Assembly (NCBI GenBank): GCA_021797515.1
Contig: JAJZZP010000182.1
Span: 1-33,499 of the forward strand
Length of the DNA stretch: 33,499 nt
From: Bacillota bacterium
GTDB taxonomy: Bacteria > Bacillota > Sulfobacillia > Sulfobacillales > Sulfobacillaceae
Reading direction: 5' to 3'
Shown one piece after another: positions 9,209 through 18,528 of this stretch. The position numbers and the translations under genes are program-made. The notes below the pieces were generated by a model, which had not been told where the DNA came from, ran no database searches, and worked only from the letters and a program-made list of their open reading frames with translations. How positions within the stretch are numbered: position 1 is the first letter of the stretch; each line of letters begins with the position of its first letter.

Positions 9209-10345
9209 ATGAAAGCGAAAATTTTGTCCTGGTTGGGCAGTTGGCGTTTGATGCGATGGGGTACTGCGCTACAAGTGGTAAAAACCGGATTAGCGTCGGG
9301 GCTTTCCTGGGCGTTGGCTCAGAGTATACTTCAGAGTCCTCGTCCATATTTCGCGCCTTTAGCGGCAATATTGTGTTTACAGGTCACCGTAAAAGAGTCA
9401 GTGTCTCGTGGGTTGCAAAGAGTTCTCGGAGTCGTAGCCGGTATCGTGGTAGCCCTGGTGGCCATACGGTTTCTAGGCATTTCCGCATGGAGCATTGGGA
9501 TTCTCGTGTTTTTGGCCATGGGAATTGCCACGCCACTGCGCCTAGGCCCTCAAGGAATTCCGCAAGTGGCGATTAGCGCATTGCTGGTGATGACGGTGGG
9601 GGCAAGTGTTCCAGGTTACGCCGTGGCGCGAATTTTAGACACCATTTTGGGAGCTATGGTAGCGGTAATGATTAATGCATTGCTGATTCCTCCGGATTTC
9701 ACGCAATACGCGGAACAAACACTGAACGCGTTAGCTAAAACGGTAGCCGAAGTCTTGAGAGCCATACGCGATGACTTATCCGATGGGTTGGATCCCAATG
9801 AGGCTAATCTGCACTTAGTTCACGCGCGGCAGGTCGATCAGGCTCTACATGAAGCGAAACATGCCATTCACCAGGCGGAAGACGGTTTACAGTGGAACTA
9901 CCTGGTGCGCCACCGCAAACAACGTTTACGCAGAATGCGCCATGCCATTATGGTCTTAGACCATTCGGTCACCCAAGTTAGGGGTATTGCCCGAACATTG
10001 TTTGTCACGATGCGACGGGACGATCCGGCTGCTGGCAACGATTTTTCCCAAGACTTGGTGCATCATTTAGCCGACTCGTTCAATCTAATGGCTGACGCGA
10101 TCGTTACTTATGCCGAACTTGTTGGAAGTCAAGACCAAAATGCTGCCACCAGATTGGATGACTTGCTGGAAAAGGCACGACAGCAACGTCGACGTCTTGT
10201 GGAAACATCGGCACAATTGTTGGTGCGTCGACATAGCGGAAGGTTCTTAGATATTGCCGCAGTGGTCTCAGATCTAGAAAAATTGAGCGAAGACTTAATT
10301 GTCTCCGCTCATTTATTGGTGCCACTGGTTACTGTGACTACCTAA
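9209..10345 (+). CDS. Aromatic-acid exporter/FUSC-like membrane protein
   Basis: This is a protein of about 378 residues with a hydrophobic N-terminal half (about six membrane segments within residues 20-165) and a charged, helical cytoplasmic C-terminal half. The pattern SPRPYFAPLAAILCLQVTVKES followed by RVLGVVAGIVVALV is typical of the FUSC / ArAE (DUF939) family, whose better-known members export aromatic acids or other anions. The ATG at 9209 has AGGGG only two bases upstream, so the exact start is uncertain; an upstream in-frame start at 9122 would overlap the amidase. The 3' end overlaps the convergent pyrophosphatase gene by 4 bp. Confidence 0.8.
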   Translation: MKAKILSWLGSWRLMRWGTALQVVKTGLASGLSWALAQSILQSPRPYFAPLAAILCLQVTVKESVSRGLQRVLGVVAGIVVALVAIRFLGISAWSIGILVFLAMGIATPLRLGPQGIPQVAISALLVMTVGASVPGYAVARILDTILGAMVAVMINALLIPPDFTQYAEQTLNALAKTVAEVLRAIRDDLSDGLDPNEANLHLVHARQVDQALHEAKHAIHQAEDGLQWNYLVRHRKQRLRRMRHAIMVLDHSVTQVRGIARTLFVTMRRDDPAAGNDFSQDLVHHLADSFNLMADAIVTYAELVGSQDQNAATRLDDLLEKARQQRRRLVETSAQLLVRRHSGRFLDIAAVVSDLEKLSEDLIVSAHLLVPLVTVTT

Positions 10346-10821
10346 TGCAACTGAAAGCGGGAAACACACTCCTGTAACACTCGCTCTCCATGCTCCTTAG
10401 GCAACCAACCCCCAATGGTCACTGCTTTACCTTCTAATTGCTTATACGTCGAGAAAAAGTGGGCTATCTCCTTAAGGGTGTGCTGATTCACAGAGTTCAA
10501 GTCCTCAATATGGCTAAACCGGGGATCATCTACGGCAACCGCTAAGATCTTGTTGTCAATACCCTTATCGTCAGTCATTTCCAGGAGGCCGACAATACGC
10601 CCCCGAATGACACATCCGGGGAACGTCGGAAAACTGGTGAGCACCATGACATCTATCGGGTCGCCATCTTCACTCAAGGTGTTTTCTACAAATCCATATT
10701 CTACCGGGTAGTGAAAGGGGGAATGGAGAACGCGATCTAATTTGATGCGTCCGGTTTCATGATCAGCCTCGTATTTGTTTTGACTGCCTTGGGGAATTTC
10801 AATGGTGACGTCTACGTCCAT
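10342..10821 (-). CDS. ppa: Inorganic pyrophosphatase (family I)
   Basis: This enzyme hydrolyses pyrophosphate to two phosphates and drives biosynthetic reactions in the cytoplasm. The 159 residues fit the short prokaryotic family I form. The signature EDGDPIDVM (residues 51-59) carries the metal-binding aspartates, and HYPVEYGFV and the C-terminal KEHGERVL region are as expected. The ATG at 10821 is chosen over one 12 codons upstream because AAAGGAGAGG precedes it at good spacing and the family N-terminus begins close to here. The 3' ends of ppa and the FUSC gene overlap by 4 bp. Confidence 0.97.
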   Translation of the reverse strand: MDVDVTIEIPQGSQNKYEADHETGRIKLDRVLHSPFHYPVEYGFVENTLSEDGDPIDVMVLTSFPTFPGCVIRGRIVGLLEMTDDKGIDNKILAVAVDDPRFSHIEDLNSVNQHTLKEIAHFFSTYKQLEGKAVTIGGWLPKEHGERVLQECVSRFQLH

Positions 10822-10882
10822 CGTCAGAGCCTCTCCTTTTATCGCCTGTCTTGCCATATTGTGGCCTATACGGGAAAGAAAA

Positions 10883-10898
10883 TCAACGGTACCGTTGA
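10883..10898. promoter_or_regulatory. 16-bp palindrome, candidate operator
   Basis: TCAACGGTACCGTTGA is a perfect 16-bp palindrome placed in the gap between the divergent ppa and MFS genes. Position and symmetry suit a dimeric repressor such as a TetR-type regulator, but no regulator gene is adjacent. Confidence 0.4.
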
Positions 10899-10947
10899 CC
10901 CTGTCCCAAGCTTATGGCAGTATGGTCCATTGAGGTTAGAATGTGCT

Positions 10948-12159
10948 ATGTCAGAAACGCGGATCGAACCATTGAACGCTGCAACTAAACGCTTATTGTG
11001 GACTTATGGCGGATCCAACGTTGCAGGCGCTTTAGCCACTACTTTTGTTAATTTGTTTGTGTTTGTGGTTTCTGGACAATTGCGTGCCTTAGCGGTGTTC
11101 AATGGCGCCTACTTTTTGTCCTTGACTTTTGTTTTTTATGGGGTAGCGTGGCTTTTCAAACGGCGCACTCCGTTGTTTTCCTATCAATGGGGGTTAGTGT
11201 TAACGGCGTTGTTTTACACCAGCCTTTTAACACTGCTATCACGGGCATCCGATTATGTCCTTTGGCTAGGATTGTTCTATGGGGTGGCCCAAGGGGTGTT
11301 TTGGTTCGGTGTCAACCTGATGACATTCGACACCGTGCCTTCTCGTCAACGTATTCGCTTTTATGGTATTAGTTCGGCTTTGGGAAGCGTGACGGGGATC
11401 TTGGGCCCGTTGGCTGGGGGTACCTTGATCAGTGCGATTCATGGGATGACCGGTTATGTGGTGTTGTTTGGACTGACTACCGTGGTCTACGCGGCTACCT
11501 TTCTATTAAGCCTCAAAGTGACGCCGGGTCTGGCATTGGGATCCATTCCTCTTGGGTTTAGTTTATTGTTGCCTTGGCGAAACGGGTTATGGAACAAAAC
11601 ATTTTGGTCGTTAGTTATTCGCGGAACCCGAGAAGGAATAACCGGACTTGCGGGAGTATTTCTTGTCTATGTCGCCACGCGGGAACCTTGGGCGGTAGGA
11701 GTATACGGAGGTGTGACTGCTTTGGCGCGCACCGTGATTTCCTTGTGGATATCACGCTGGGTTACCCCAGAGCGACGGGTGTTGGCACTCTGGATTGGCA
11801 CGCTAGGAATGACCGCTTCAGCATTGGTGTTACTTTGGCATACGTCATGGCCGTACGTCTTTATCTACGGCACACTTACCGGATTGACACTGCCTTGGTA
11901 CATGATTCCCAATGCCGCGATACCGCTCGACGTGATGGATCAAGACCCCGCAATTGCCGACCATCGGGTGGCATTTACCTTGAGTCGAGAAATCGGATTG
12001 AATTTAGGTAGGTTGCTCAGCATTGCCGTGTTAGGCTTGTTATATCGTATTGGCCACGGATCACTGGTTTTGGCGATTTTGTTGGTGGTGACATCGCTGG
12101 CCCAATCGGCTGTGGCACACCTGGCCAAAAATATTTGGGAGAGTCTGGCTATACACTAG
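10948..12159 (+). CDS. Major facilitator superfamily transporter
   Basis: This is a membrane protein of about 403 residues with roughly 12 hydrophobic segments in two halves. It has MFS-like features such as YGISSALGSVTGILGPLAGG in helix 4-5 and the arginine-bearing loop RWVTPERR in the second half. The ATG at 10948 follows a GAGGTTAG site and gives a normal length; the longer in-frame extension would overlap ppa and has no membrane character. The substrate is unknown. A 16-bp palindrome upstream may be its operator. Confidence 0.82.
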   Translation: MSETRIEPLNAATKRLLWTYGGSNVAGALATTFVNLFVFVVSGQLRALAVFNGAYFLSLTFVFYGVAWLFKRRTPLFSYQWGLVLTALFYTSLLTLLSRASDYVLWLGLFYGVAQGVFWFGVNLMTFDTVPSRQRIRFYGISSALGSVTGILGPLAGGTLISAIHGMTGYVVLFGLTTVVYAATFLLSLKVTPGLALGSIPLGFSLLLPWRNGLWNKTFWSLVIRGTREGITGLAGVFLVYVATREPWAVGVYGGVTALARTVISLWISRWVTPERRVLALWIGTLGMTASALVLLWHTSWPYVFIYGTLTGLTLPWYMIPNAAIPLDVMDQDPAIADHRVAFTLSREIGLNLGRLLSIAVLGLLYRIGHGSLVLAILLVVTSLAQSAVAHLAKNIWESLAIH

Positions 12160-12215
12160 ATCTTTGCCACAGTTACCATGAGTTGGGTAAGATAGGCGGG
12201 GAGGGGAGTTACCGT

Positions 12216-13436
12216 ATGCAGCGTCGCTGGGCCAATGTGGCATTAGTGGTAGCTTTGGTTCTGTTTATCGGATCCCTATGGTTTCGCCATCAACTACTGG
12301 GACAATATATCGAATCGATGGCCTTGGCAGGACTGGCCGGCGGCATCGCCGATTGGTACGCGGTGACTGCGTTATTTCGTCACCCTTTGGGCCTAAGGTG
12401 GCTTCCCCACACTTCCATCATCTCTGCCAACCGCGACCGGATAATTGAGGCCATTTCCACATTAGTGGAACAGGAATTGCTTTCGGTGAGTTTTATTGAG
12501 GCTAACATCGAAAAACTGAAAATTGGTACCCAATTAATCCGCGTGTTGCGCGCTGAGGCCTCCGGCATCGACAATTTGGTTCGCGATGTAGGAACGGAAT
12601 TGCTGGATATTCTGCCTTTAGAGCAGGCCGCCCGGTTTATCGCGGAATTTGCCGAGTCCAAATCGGATCACATTGTGGTGTCCGATTACCTGGTAAATAT
12701 CTTGCGTTGGCTAATTCAAAGCGGCAATGATCAAAGTTTGTTTCGCTTTTTAAGCCGCCATGTCATTACTGTACTAGACAGCGTCGAATTTACGGAAGAC
12801 ATGGAACAGCGCCTCAAAACCTTGTTGGAGAACTATACCAAGACGACTACCCAAAAATTGGTGTTAGGATTATTAGAGTCACTGGGTACCGTCGATTACC
12901 AGGATCTTAGCAGGACTGTTAAAGAACAATTGATTCAATGGCTGCAATCGGAAAAAGCAGTAGAGCAATTTGAGTTGGCGTTGGTTCGTATCATGCTGAC
13001 CTTACGCGATGATGAGACCTTACGAAGTCGCATTGAGTCGGTCAAACAGGAAACCGTGCAACTCGTACCCTGGCAGAGGATTGTGGACGCTGGTGCCAGT
13101 CAGCTTAGAGAAATTCTTAATCAACCAGGATTTGGCACCAGTGTTAGCAACTTTCGCCGAGAATTGGCACAGATGTTGGAAGACAATCCGGAACACCAGC
13201 AGGTTTTGGAATCAATGGTAAAGCGCTCCACCGTCAATCTAGTGCGTCGCTACCATCCGGTCGTCGGTCGATTGGTTCGCGACAATTTAACTCAGATGAA
13301 TGAGCGGGAATGGATTGATAAATTGGAATGGTACGTGGGCCGGGATTTGCAATGGATTCGGGTAAACGGAGCGCTTGTGGGCGGATTGGTGGGGCTTGTA
13401 TTATCGGTTTTGATTCATGCATTGCTCCATGCCTAA
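12216..13436 (+). CDS. DUF445 family membrane protein
   Basis: This protein of about 406 residues has one N-terminal and one C-terminal membrane segment flanking a long helical region. The DUF445 (YheB/YjiN-like) signature is clear near the N-terminus: LAGLAGGIADWYAVTALFRH followed by PLGLRWLPHTSII and NRDRI. The C-terminus has the matching GALVGGLVGLVLSVLI anchor. The biochemical role of the family is not established. The ATG at 12216 follows GGGGAGGGG. The gene ends 4 bp into the convergent YihY gene. Confidence 0.88.
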   Translation: MQRRWANVALVVALVLFIGSLWFRHQLLGQYIESMALAGLAGGIADWYAVTALFRHPLGLRWLPHTSIISANRDRIIEAISTLVEQELLSVSFIEANIEKLKIGTQLIRVLRAEASGIDNLVRDVGTELLDILPLEQAARFIAEFAESKSDHIVVSDYLVNILRWLIQSGNDQSLFRFLSRHVITVLDSVEFTEDMEQRLKTLLENYTKTTTQKLVLGLLESLGTVDYQDLSRTVKEQLIQWLQSEKAVEQFELALVRIMLTLRDDETLRSRIESVKQETVQLVPWQRIVDAGASQLREILNQPGFGTSVSNFRRELAQMLEDNPEHQQVLESMVKRSTVNLVRRYHPVVGRLVRDNLTQMNEREWIDKLEWYVGRDLQWIRVNGALVGGLVGLVLSVLIHALLHA

Positions 13437-14302
13437 CGTCGTCTAACTGTGGTGGATGACTGCCAAGCATTGATTTCAGCCCCCAACAGCATGGCCCAGC
13501 CAAATAAATACAGGTATAGCATAAGGATAATGACCGCGCCAAGACTGCCATATAAATGGTTGTAATCGGAAAAATGGGATGCGTAATAGGAGAATCCCAG
13601 GGAGATCAAGACAAATACGGCAACAGCAAACAATCCTCCCCAGGACCAAAGAGTAAACACTTGTGGTCTATCGGGCAAGACAGCATAGAGGATCGCCATG
13701 ACGGATAAAAATCCTATTAGGACTACAACCCAGCGAACGACTAACACCATCCACCTTACTATATGAATCCCTGTCATCCAAAACAAGGCCCATTGCAAAA
13801 GGTGAACCCCTGATACCGTAATGATAACCAGCAGTAATAGAATGATACCGATGCCCAAACCTAAGCCCAAAGACAGTAAGTAGCTCTGCCAATACTTACG
13901 GCGCCATGGAAAGGGAAATTCATAGGCGTGGTTCATTGCGTCAATCATTTGCCGAAAGGCTCCCGACATAGCCCAGAGAAATCCAATCCCACCGACGGAC
14001 AATAACGCGGGGCTTTTGTGATTCACAATACCCTCAATTGTTGTGAATATCAACTTCAGTACTGGGCGCGGAACTATGGTTGTCACGGGTCCGGTTAACA
14101 CTTGCTGCAAATCTGGCAAGTGCAAAAACCCCAGCAGGGCGGTTAAAAAGAGCATCAAAGGGAAGATGGCAAAAAGAAAATTATAAGCTAGTGCTGCGGC
14201 ATAAGAACTTAGGTCGTTACGAGCCACCCGCGCGGCCATGTTTTTTGCGACATCAATCCATGGTTCCGGGAGAATAGTTTTCATGTCAGAGAAATGACGC
14301 AT
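13433..14302 (-). CDS. YihY/virulence factor BrkB family membrane protein
   Basis: This 289-residue protein has six predicted membrane segments. Family hallmarks are AARVARNDLSSYAAALAYNFLFAIFP at the N-terminus (YxAAxLAYxxLFAxFPLxL), GFLWAMSGAFRQMIDAMNHAY in the middle, and YGSLGAVIILMLYLYLFGWAMLLGAEINA near the C-terminus. It was once annotated as ribonuclease BN, but YihY is not RNase BN; function remains unclear. AAGGAG lies 9 bases before the ATG. Confidence 0.92.
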   Translation of the reverse strand: MRHFSDMKTILPEPWIDVAKNMAARVARNDLSSYAAALAYNFLFAIFPLMLFLTALLGFLHLPDLQQVLTGPVTTIVPRPVLKLIFTTIEGIVNHKSPALLSVGGIGFLWAMSGAFRQMIDAMNHAYEFPFPWRRKYWQSYLLSLGLGLGIGIILLLLVIITVSGVHLLQWALFWMTGIHIVRWMVLVVRWVVVLIGFLSVMAILYAVLPDRPQVFTLWSWGGLFAVAVFVLISLGFSYYASHFSDYNHLYGSLGAVIILMLYLYLFGWAMLLGAEINAWQSSTTVRRR

Positions 14303-14390
14303 TTCTCACACTCCTTGTTGCCATTACATGTTTTCTTTTAATTTAATCCATATTACCGGTATTGTAGACTGCCACGAAAGGATGACGTCC

Positions 14391-15173
14391 ATGCCGATTT
14401 TAACGTGGGCCCAAAACCTGGTGGCCATCGGCGCGGGATTTTTCATCGGATTGATTTTATCGTTAGCTGGCGGCGGAGGGTCCGCTTTGGCCATCCCGGT
14501 AATGATCTACGTTGTAGGTTTAAAAAATATTAAACTTGCCATGGGTACCACTGTCGTGGCAATCGCTGTAACAACTTGGATAAGTGTCATTCCGCATGCA
14601 GTCCGTAGGACTATCAGTTGGTCTACAGCGCTGGCATTTACTGTACCAGGTTTTTTGGGCCTGTTTTTAGGACGCGATGTGCGATCGGGTTTTGCCATGC
14701 ACCTGTTGATGGTTCTTTTGGGATGTCTGATGCTTTTTAACGCCGCGTTCATGGCAGGTACTCTTCAATCAATTACGCTCGTCTCGGGGGCGCCACGACC
14801 AAATGTGAGTGTGACCATGGCGCTAGGATTTTTATCAGGTGCGATGGCAGGATTTTTTGGTATAGGAGGCGGATTTCTGATACTGCCTTCGTTAATTTTC
14901 AGTGGCCTCTCCTTAGTGGCGGCCGTGGGAAATTCTCTGGTATCAGTCGGATCCTTGAGCATTGTGAATGCCATTCCCTATGCCATTGATCATCACATCG
15001 ACTGGCGTATCGTGGCCGAATATATTGTCGGTGGGAGCCTTGGGACAGTTGTCCGCGCACCGTGGGCCAAAAAAATTGGACAGACCCGCACATTGTCTTG
15101 GATGGTTGCACTGATTTTGGTTGTTGCATCTCTTTATATGATTGGGATTAACGTGCCGGATCTTTACACCTAA
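14391..15173 (+). CDS. TauE/SafE sulfite or anion exporter family protein
   Basis: This membrane protein of about 260 residues has around eight hydrophobic segments in two related halves, each with a glycine-rich TauE/SafE motif: GLILSLAGGGGSALAIPVM near the N-terminus and GAMAGFFGIGGGFLILPSLI in the second half. The family transports sulfite, sulfoacetate and similar anions. ATG 14391 is preferred over ATG 14382 because AAAGGA (14377-14382) would overlap the earlier start. The A-type Fe-S protein follows 40 bp later on the same strand. Confidence 0.9.
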   Translation: MPILTWAQNLVAIGAGFFIGLILSLAGGGGSALAIPVMIYVVGLKNIKLAMGTTVVAIAVTTWISVIPHAVRRTISWSTALAFTVPGFLGLFLGRDVRSGFAMHLLMVLLGCLMLFNAAFMAGTLQSITLVSGAPRPNVSVTMALGFLSGAMAGFFGIGGGFLILPSLIFSGLSLVAAVGNSLVSVGSLSIVNAIPYAIDHHIDWRIVAEYIVGGSLGTVVRAPWAKKIGQTRTLSWMVALILVVASLYMIGINVPDLYT

Positions 15174-15213
15174 CAGGGAGGAGCATATCATAGATCAAAG
15201 GAGGGATGCTTAC

Positions 15214-15534
15214 ATGGAGATTGCAGTTACCGTGACCCCTGAGGCGTTGCAGGCCTTCTCCCAGCTTAGCCAGGACCGCAAGGCGGAATACGTTCGCGTT
15301 ACGGCAGCTCAAACTTGCGGGTGCGGCAGCATCGGGTACCGAATGTTTTGGGATGATTCTCTGAGTGATCGCGATATGACCCTACAGCAGGGGGGACTAA
15401 CCCTAGTGATTGATGAGGATAGTCAACCGCATGTGGCGGGTTGTGTCATTGATTATCGTTCGGAACCCCTCCGAGAGGGATTTATGATCAGTAACCCCAA
15501 TGCCGGGTCTGGTTGCGGATGCGGCGGACACTAA
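15214..15534 (+). CDS. HesB/IscA-like A-type iron-sulfur protein
   Basis: This protein of 106 residues has the HesB/IscA fold. The family C-terminal block is visible as GCVIDYRSEPLREGFMISNP followed by CGCGGH, with the cysteine pair that binds Fe-S or iron. A further CGCG block near residue 35 (QTCGCGSIGY) corresponds to the first ligand region and is richer in cysteine than usual. A-type proteins carry clusters to target enzymes. An AAAGGAGGG site lies before ATG 15214. Some family relatives are selenoproteins; this one is read with cysteine codons throughout. Confidence 0.82.
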   Translation: MEIAVTVTPEALQAFSQLSQDRKAEYVRVTAAQTCGCGSIGYRMFWDDSLSDRDMTLQQGGLTLVIDEDSQPHVAGCVIDYRSEPLREGFMISNPNAGSGCGCGGH

Positions 15535-15550
15535 GACGGCGTTAACGGGC

Positions 15551-15582
15551 GGGACGGTTCGCGTGTTGTGACGGACCGTTCC
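15551..15582. terminator. Hairpin between convergent genes
   Basis: GGGACGGT (15551-15558) pairs with ACCGTTCC (15575-15582), 8 bp with one G-U, located between the convergent Fe-S protein and glycosyltransferase genes. No strong T-run is present. Confidence 0.45.
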
Positions 15583-15598
15583 ACCCTTTCCAATTCGG

Positions 15599-16828
15599 CT
15601 ATGCCACCCAATGTGCAGTGGCGAACAACGAGACAAATAGGATGCCGATTGGCAAACCGACCACAAAGTATACCCAGCGAAGCCACTGACGCTCCTGCAT
15701 TAACACACCCAAGCCGATAAAGACCGGAAACGCTTCTAGTATTAATCGGGGCATCGACATAAGCGGTGTGCCGGCTGCAGGGTAGGATAATGGCACCATT
15801 AGTGCTAGAACCATATAAAGCCAGAGATATAAGGGCATACGCTTGACCGTGAAAATCGCTACAACTATGGCTACCATAGCAAAGAGCAAATCGTAAAAAT
15901 TACTGGGCCTCAGTGATGGCAGCCCGGTTTGAAACAGCACTACAGGATTGATCGCGCTTCGCCATACATGTTCGGTGACCACCCACCCAGACCACAGCGT
16001 ATTCCACATCAATTCAAAGTGCCTGCCCCAATTGGATTGGGCGTGTTCAAACACTAAGGGATCCCCGAATTTGGTGACCAAGAACGCCATATACGCTACG
16101 AGGCCGGCGGAAGGCCATAGGGCATGGAAAAACTTCTTCCAGTGTGGACGTTCTTGGGTCCACAATAATAACACAAGGGGGATGGTCAAAATGCCCCCAT
16201 ATATGCTGACCAAAGTGGTTAAGGCTGCTAGTGGCCCAGCAAGCCAATATCGGCGATTTCGTGCGTAGTACAGCGCACTTAATGCCAAGGCCAAGAATAA
16301 CGACTCGGAGTATACCGCATTAGCATAGAATGCGGTAGGAAAAAATGCCATGGCAAGGCCAGAATACCACGCCGCCTTCGGCCCCAATTCTTGAGACACC
16401 AATCGAATGAGAAACCACATTGCCAGCGCAAATGAAGCCCAACTCACCACCAGACCGCCTATCACTCCACTACCGAAAAGGCGGATCGCCAGCGGGTAGA
16501 GCGGGAAAAAGGCTGTGGCGGTAGCGCGCCCGGCGTAACCAAAGTTGGCGATAGAGTAGTACCATAACCCATCCCAATGAACCCATAATCCTAATATGGC
16601 ACGGTAGGCTAAACTGCCCGTGGGTGGCAAGGTACCCGGAGGCGCTTCCACCCAGGCGTGCGGCAAATATAAATAAGCCAGGGTTGCCACCTCCATGAAA
16701 AACAAACGAGATAAGACGATAAGCCAGACTATGGACCGAATGCGAACTGTAGTGGACGATTGGGGTCTCAGTACTACGTCGGACGTCACTGGCATATTAG
16801 TGGTAGGAAAGTTCAATTCGTTAGCCAT
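15599..16828 (-). CDS. GT-C glycosyltransferase (PIG-V/mannosyltransferase-like)
   Basis: This is a multi-pass membrane protein of 409 residues. The first extracellular loop carries HWDGLWYYSIANFGY, the W-D-x-x-x-Y pattern of PIG-V-type lipid-linked sugar transferases. FFPLYPLAIRLF and ANAVYSESLFL follow as in that family. Such enzymes use polyprenyl-phosphate sugars on the outer face of the membrane. AAGGAG lies before the ATG. It begins inside the end of the LCP-like gene (8-bp overlap), so the two are translationally coupled and probably act together in cell-surface glycan formation. Confidence 0.8.
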   Translation of the reverse strand: MANELNFPTTNMPVTSDVVLRPQSSTTVRIRSIVWLIVLSRLFFMEVATLAYLYLPHAWVEAPPGTLPPTGSLAYRAILGLWVHWDGLWYYSIANFGYAGRATATAFFPLYPLAIRLFGSGVIGGLVVSWASFALAMWFLIRLVSQELGPKAAWYSGLAMAFFPTAFYANAVYSESLFLALALSALYYARNRRYWLAGPLAALTTLVSIYGGILTIPLVLLLWTQERPHWKKFFHALWPSAGLVAYMAFLVTKFGDPLVFEHAQSNWGRHFELMWNTLWSGWVVTEHVWRSAINPVVLFQTGLPSLRPSNFYDLLFAMVAIVVAIFTVKRMPLYLWLYMVLALMVPLSYPAAGTPLMSMPRLILEAFPVFIGLGVLMQERQWLRWVYFVVGLPIGILFVSLFATAHWVA

Positions 16829-17567
16829 GATGTCTCCTTGCAGGATACGAACGAAAATCAGCCATGTGTCCTAGTTGTAAGTTATCTCCGCGGATATAGT
16901 TGGCTAGGAGAAACAATTGGTAGCTGGTTAAGTTGGTCACTGACGTTTTCGTTACCCCCAATAAATGCGATGCCGCGATAGGGCTTACCGATGGCAGTGT
17001 TTGAACAATGCGTGACAATAAGTTGACCGTATTCCATCCGTGGCTGGGTCCGTAGGGATATCCCAAATTGTTTAGCATGGTGCTGGGAGTATCTCTGGTT
17101 GGCCAATGCCCTGTATGATAGTAAAGAGCATTTAGCACCAGGGTCAAGTCAGATGCAGTTAAAAAGAAATAGCTGTGAAATGGCACTCCCGTTGCACGAG
17201 AAACCAAAGCGGCGTCTTCTTTAGCCGTCTTTCCGGCAGTAGCCACATAAAGGGGTACGCCATTCACCAAAAGTTTTCCGCTGACGGGGACCACGGAGAG
17301 CACCTGGGACTTGGGGTTGACGATCGCTAGGAACCCAAAAAATGCTGGCTCCGTCATCGTACCTCGTACACCAACCAAAATCTTAGAAGGTTGGTGCTCG
17401 CGCAATTCAATCGGGCTTACTCGGGTTGGGATCCGGGAATGGAAAAGCAAAGACAGGGTAATAACTAACGCCCCAGTCATCGCCATGATACCCATTATCC
17501 ACAGATACCGTATTGAAAATCCTTCGGAAACCCGCGGCATTGGTCGCCTCGTGACCATCGCTCCCAT
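16821..17567 (-). CDS. LytR-CpsA-Psr (LCP)-like membrane-anchored protein
   Basis: This is a 248-residue protein with one N-terminal membrane anchor (residues about 22-42) and an extracellular domain. The pattern ILVGVRG... FLAIVNPKSQVLSVVPVSGK, then TGVPFHSYFFLTASDLTLVL, follows the layout of LCP domains, which transfer glycopolymers onto peptidoglycan. The expected Asp- and Arg-rich catalytic motifs (SDT, S-I-P-R-D) are largely missing, so it is a divergent and perhaps non-catalytic member. It overlaps the downstream glycosyltransferase by 8 bp, supporting a surface-polysaccharide role. The start could be this ATG or the one three codons later. Confidence 0.55.
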   Translation of the reverse strand: MGAMVTRRPMPRVSEGFSIRYLWIMGIMAMTGALVITLSLLFHSRIPTRVSPIELREHQPSKILVGVRGTMTEPAFFGFLAIVNPKSQVLSVVPVSGKLLVNGVPLYVATAGKTAKEDAALVSRATGVPFHSYFFLTASDLTLVLNALYYHTGHWPTRDTPSTMLNNLGYPYGPSHGWNTVNLLSRIVQTLPSVSPIAASHLLGVTKTSVTNLTSYQLFLLANYIRGDNLQLGHMADFRSYPARRHHG

Positions 17568-17682
17568 CTCTGTATTTTAGTCGAAAAAATCACAGCTTAT
17601 TGTACCAGGATTTCAAAAATCTGTTTTAAAGATCCGGTGAATTCTAATTAGGATACCCATTTTTTAGGAAGACGCATGATGG

Positions 17683-18528
17683 CTACCCCACCCAGGCGAC
17701 ATTGCTGTTCCACGGCACCGCTGCGAGACGCGCGGTCGGAGGACACTTGGCTCGATACAAAAAAAGCCGCGGTACGGACGCCGGATGATGGGATTGAATC
17801 TCCAGATTGGCTATACCCTTAAGAATCCAGCCGTCAAGGCGCTCAATCGCTTGCCGGGTTCGAGGCTCTAATGGCACCAGATCAAATCCGGCCAATGCTG
17901 TTCCCGTATCGTAGATGGTGTCGACAAGATCAGAAAATCCTAATTCCTCTGCCTCGACCCGCGTCATGTCATTAAGAAAGGGGTTTCCACGGACCATTAA
18001 TATGATGCGGTATCCCCTCTGGGCTAGAGACCGAACAACTTCTCGGTCAAACACCGCTTCACCGGAATTGTCGGTAATATATAGCAATGTGGCCGGAGTC
18101 GGCAGGTTATCGAAGAACTTTTGGCTGTCGTCATGAGCGAATTTTTGTCCTATGGCCTGGTCCAACTGAGAAAAACTTTCTTCGGGGTTGGCATTAAGCC
18201 CCGCATCAATGATATTGCCAGCCGTTGCATACAGCAGTCGGTGATGGAGATTTTCCAGTGCCACTGGATGACGTTGCCAATATAGTTCGGCAAGTTGGTT
18301 GGCACGCCGACGCTGCTCCCTATAGGGATCTTGGCAATCGGTCAGTTGATTGACGCGATGATACATTTGGCCAATGATCAGTCCTGGATTGTCAGCTGAC
18401 TGCCAAAACCCTGCAGTGGACACCAAAGTTTCGGCCATGATCGGCCGCCAATTGGCCAAATTTCGATGCTGAATAGTCCGCATCAGTTGTAATGACACGC
18501 AACTTGGGCACTCCGGCTGAATTTCCAC
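17683..18528 (-). CDS. DUF89 family damage-control phosphatase-like protein
   Basis: This 281-residue protein matches the DUF89/ARMT1-like fold. Visible hallmarks are the N-terminal CPSCVSLQ cysteine pair of prokaryotic subfamily I, the metal-site motif ITDNSGEAVFDREVV, RGNPFLNDMT and the C-terminal KGIANLE and RAKCPP segments. Family members are metal-dependent phosphatases thought to remove harmful sugar-phosphate side products. The GTG start at 18528 follows GAGGAG at 8-base spacing. The 115-bp gap between it and the LCP-like gene shows no gene. Confidence 0.85.
   Translation of the reverse strand: MEIQPECPSCVSLQLMRTIQHRNLANWRPIMAETLVSTAGFWQSADNPGLIIGQMYHRVNQLTDCQDPYREQRRRANQLAELYWQRHPVALENLHHRLLYATAGNIIDAGLNANPEESFSQLDQAIGQKFAHDDSQKFFDNLPTPATLLYITDNSGEAVFDREVVRSLAQRGYRIILMVRGNPFLNDMTRVEAEELGFSDLVDTIYDTGTALAGFDLVPLEPRTRQAIERLDGWILKGIANLEIQSHHPASVPRLFLYRAKCPPTARLAAVPWNSNVAWVG

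Noticed and set aside
15214-15534. HesB-like protein as a selenoprotein
   Set aside because: Some HesB-like relatives contain Sec, but here the frame is complete with ordinary cysteine codons and no internal UGA.
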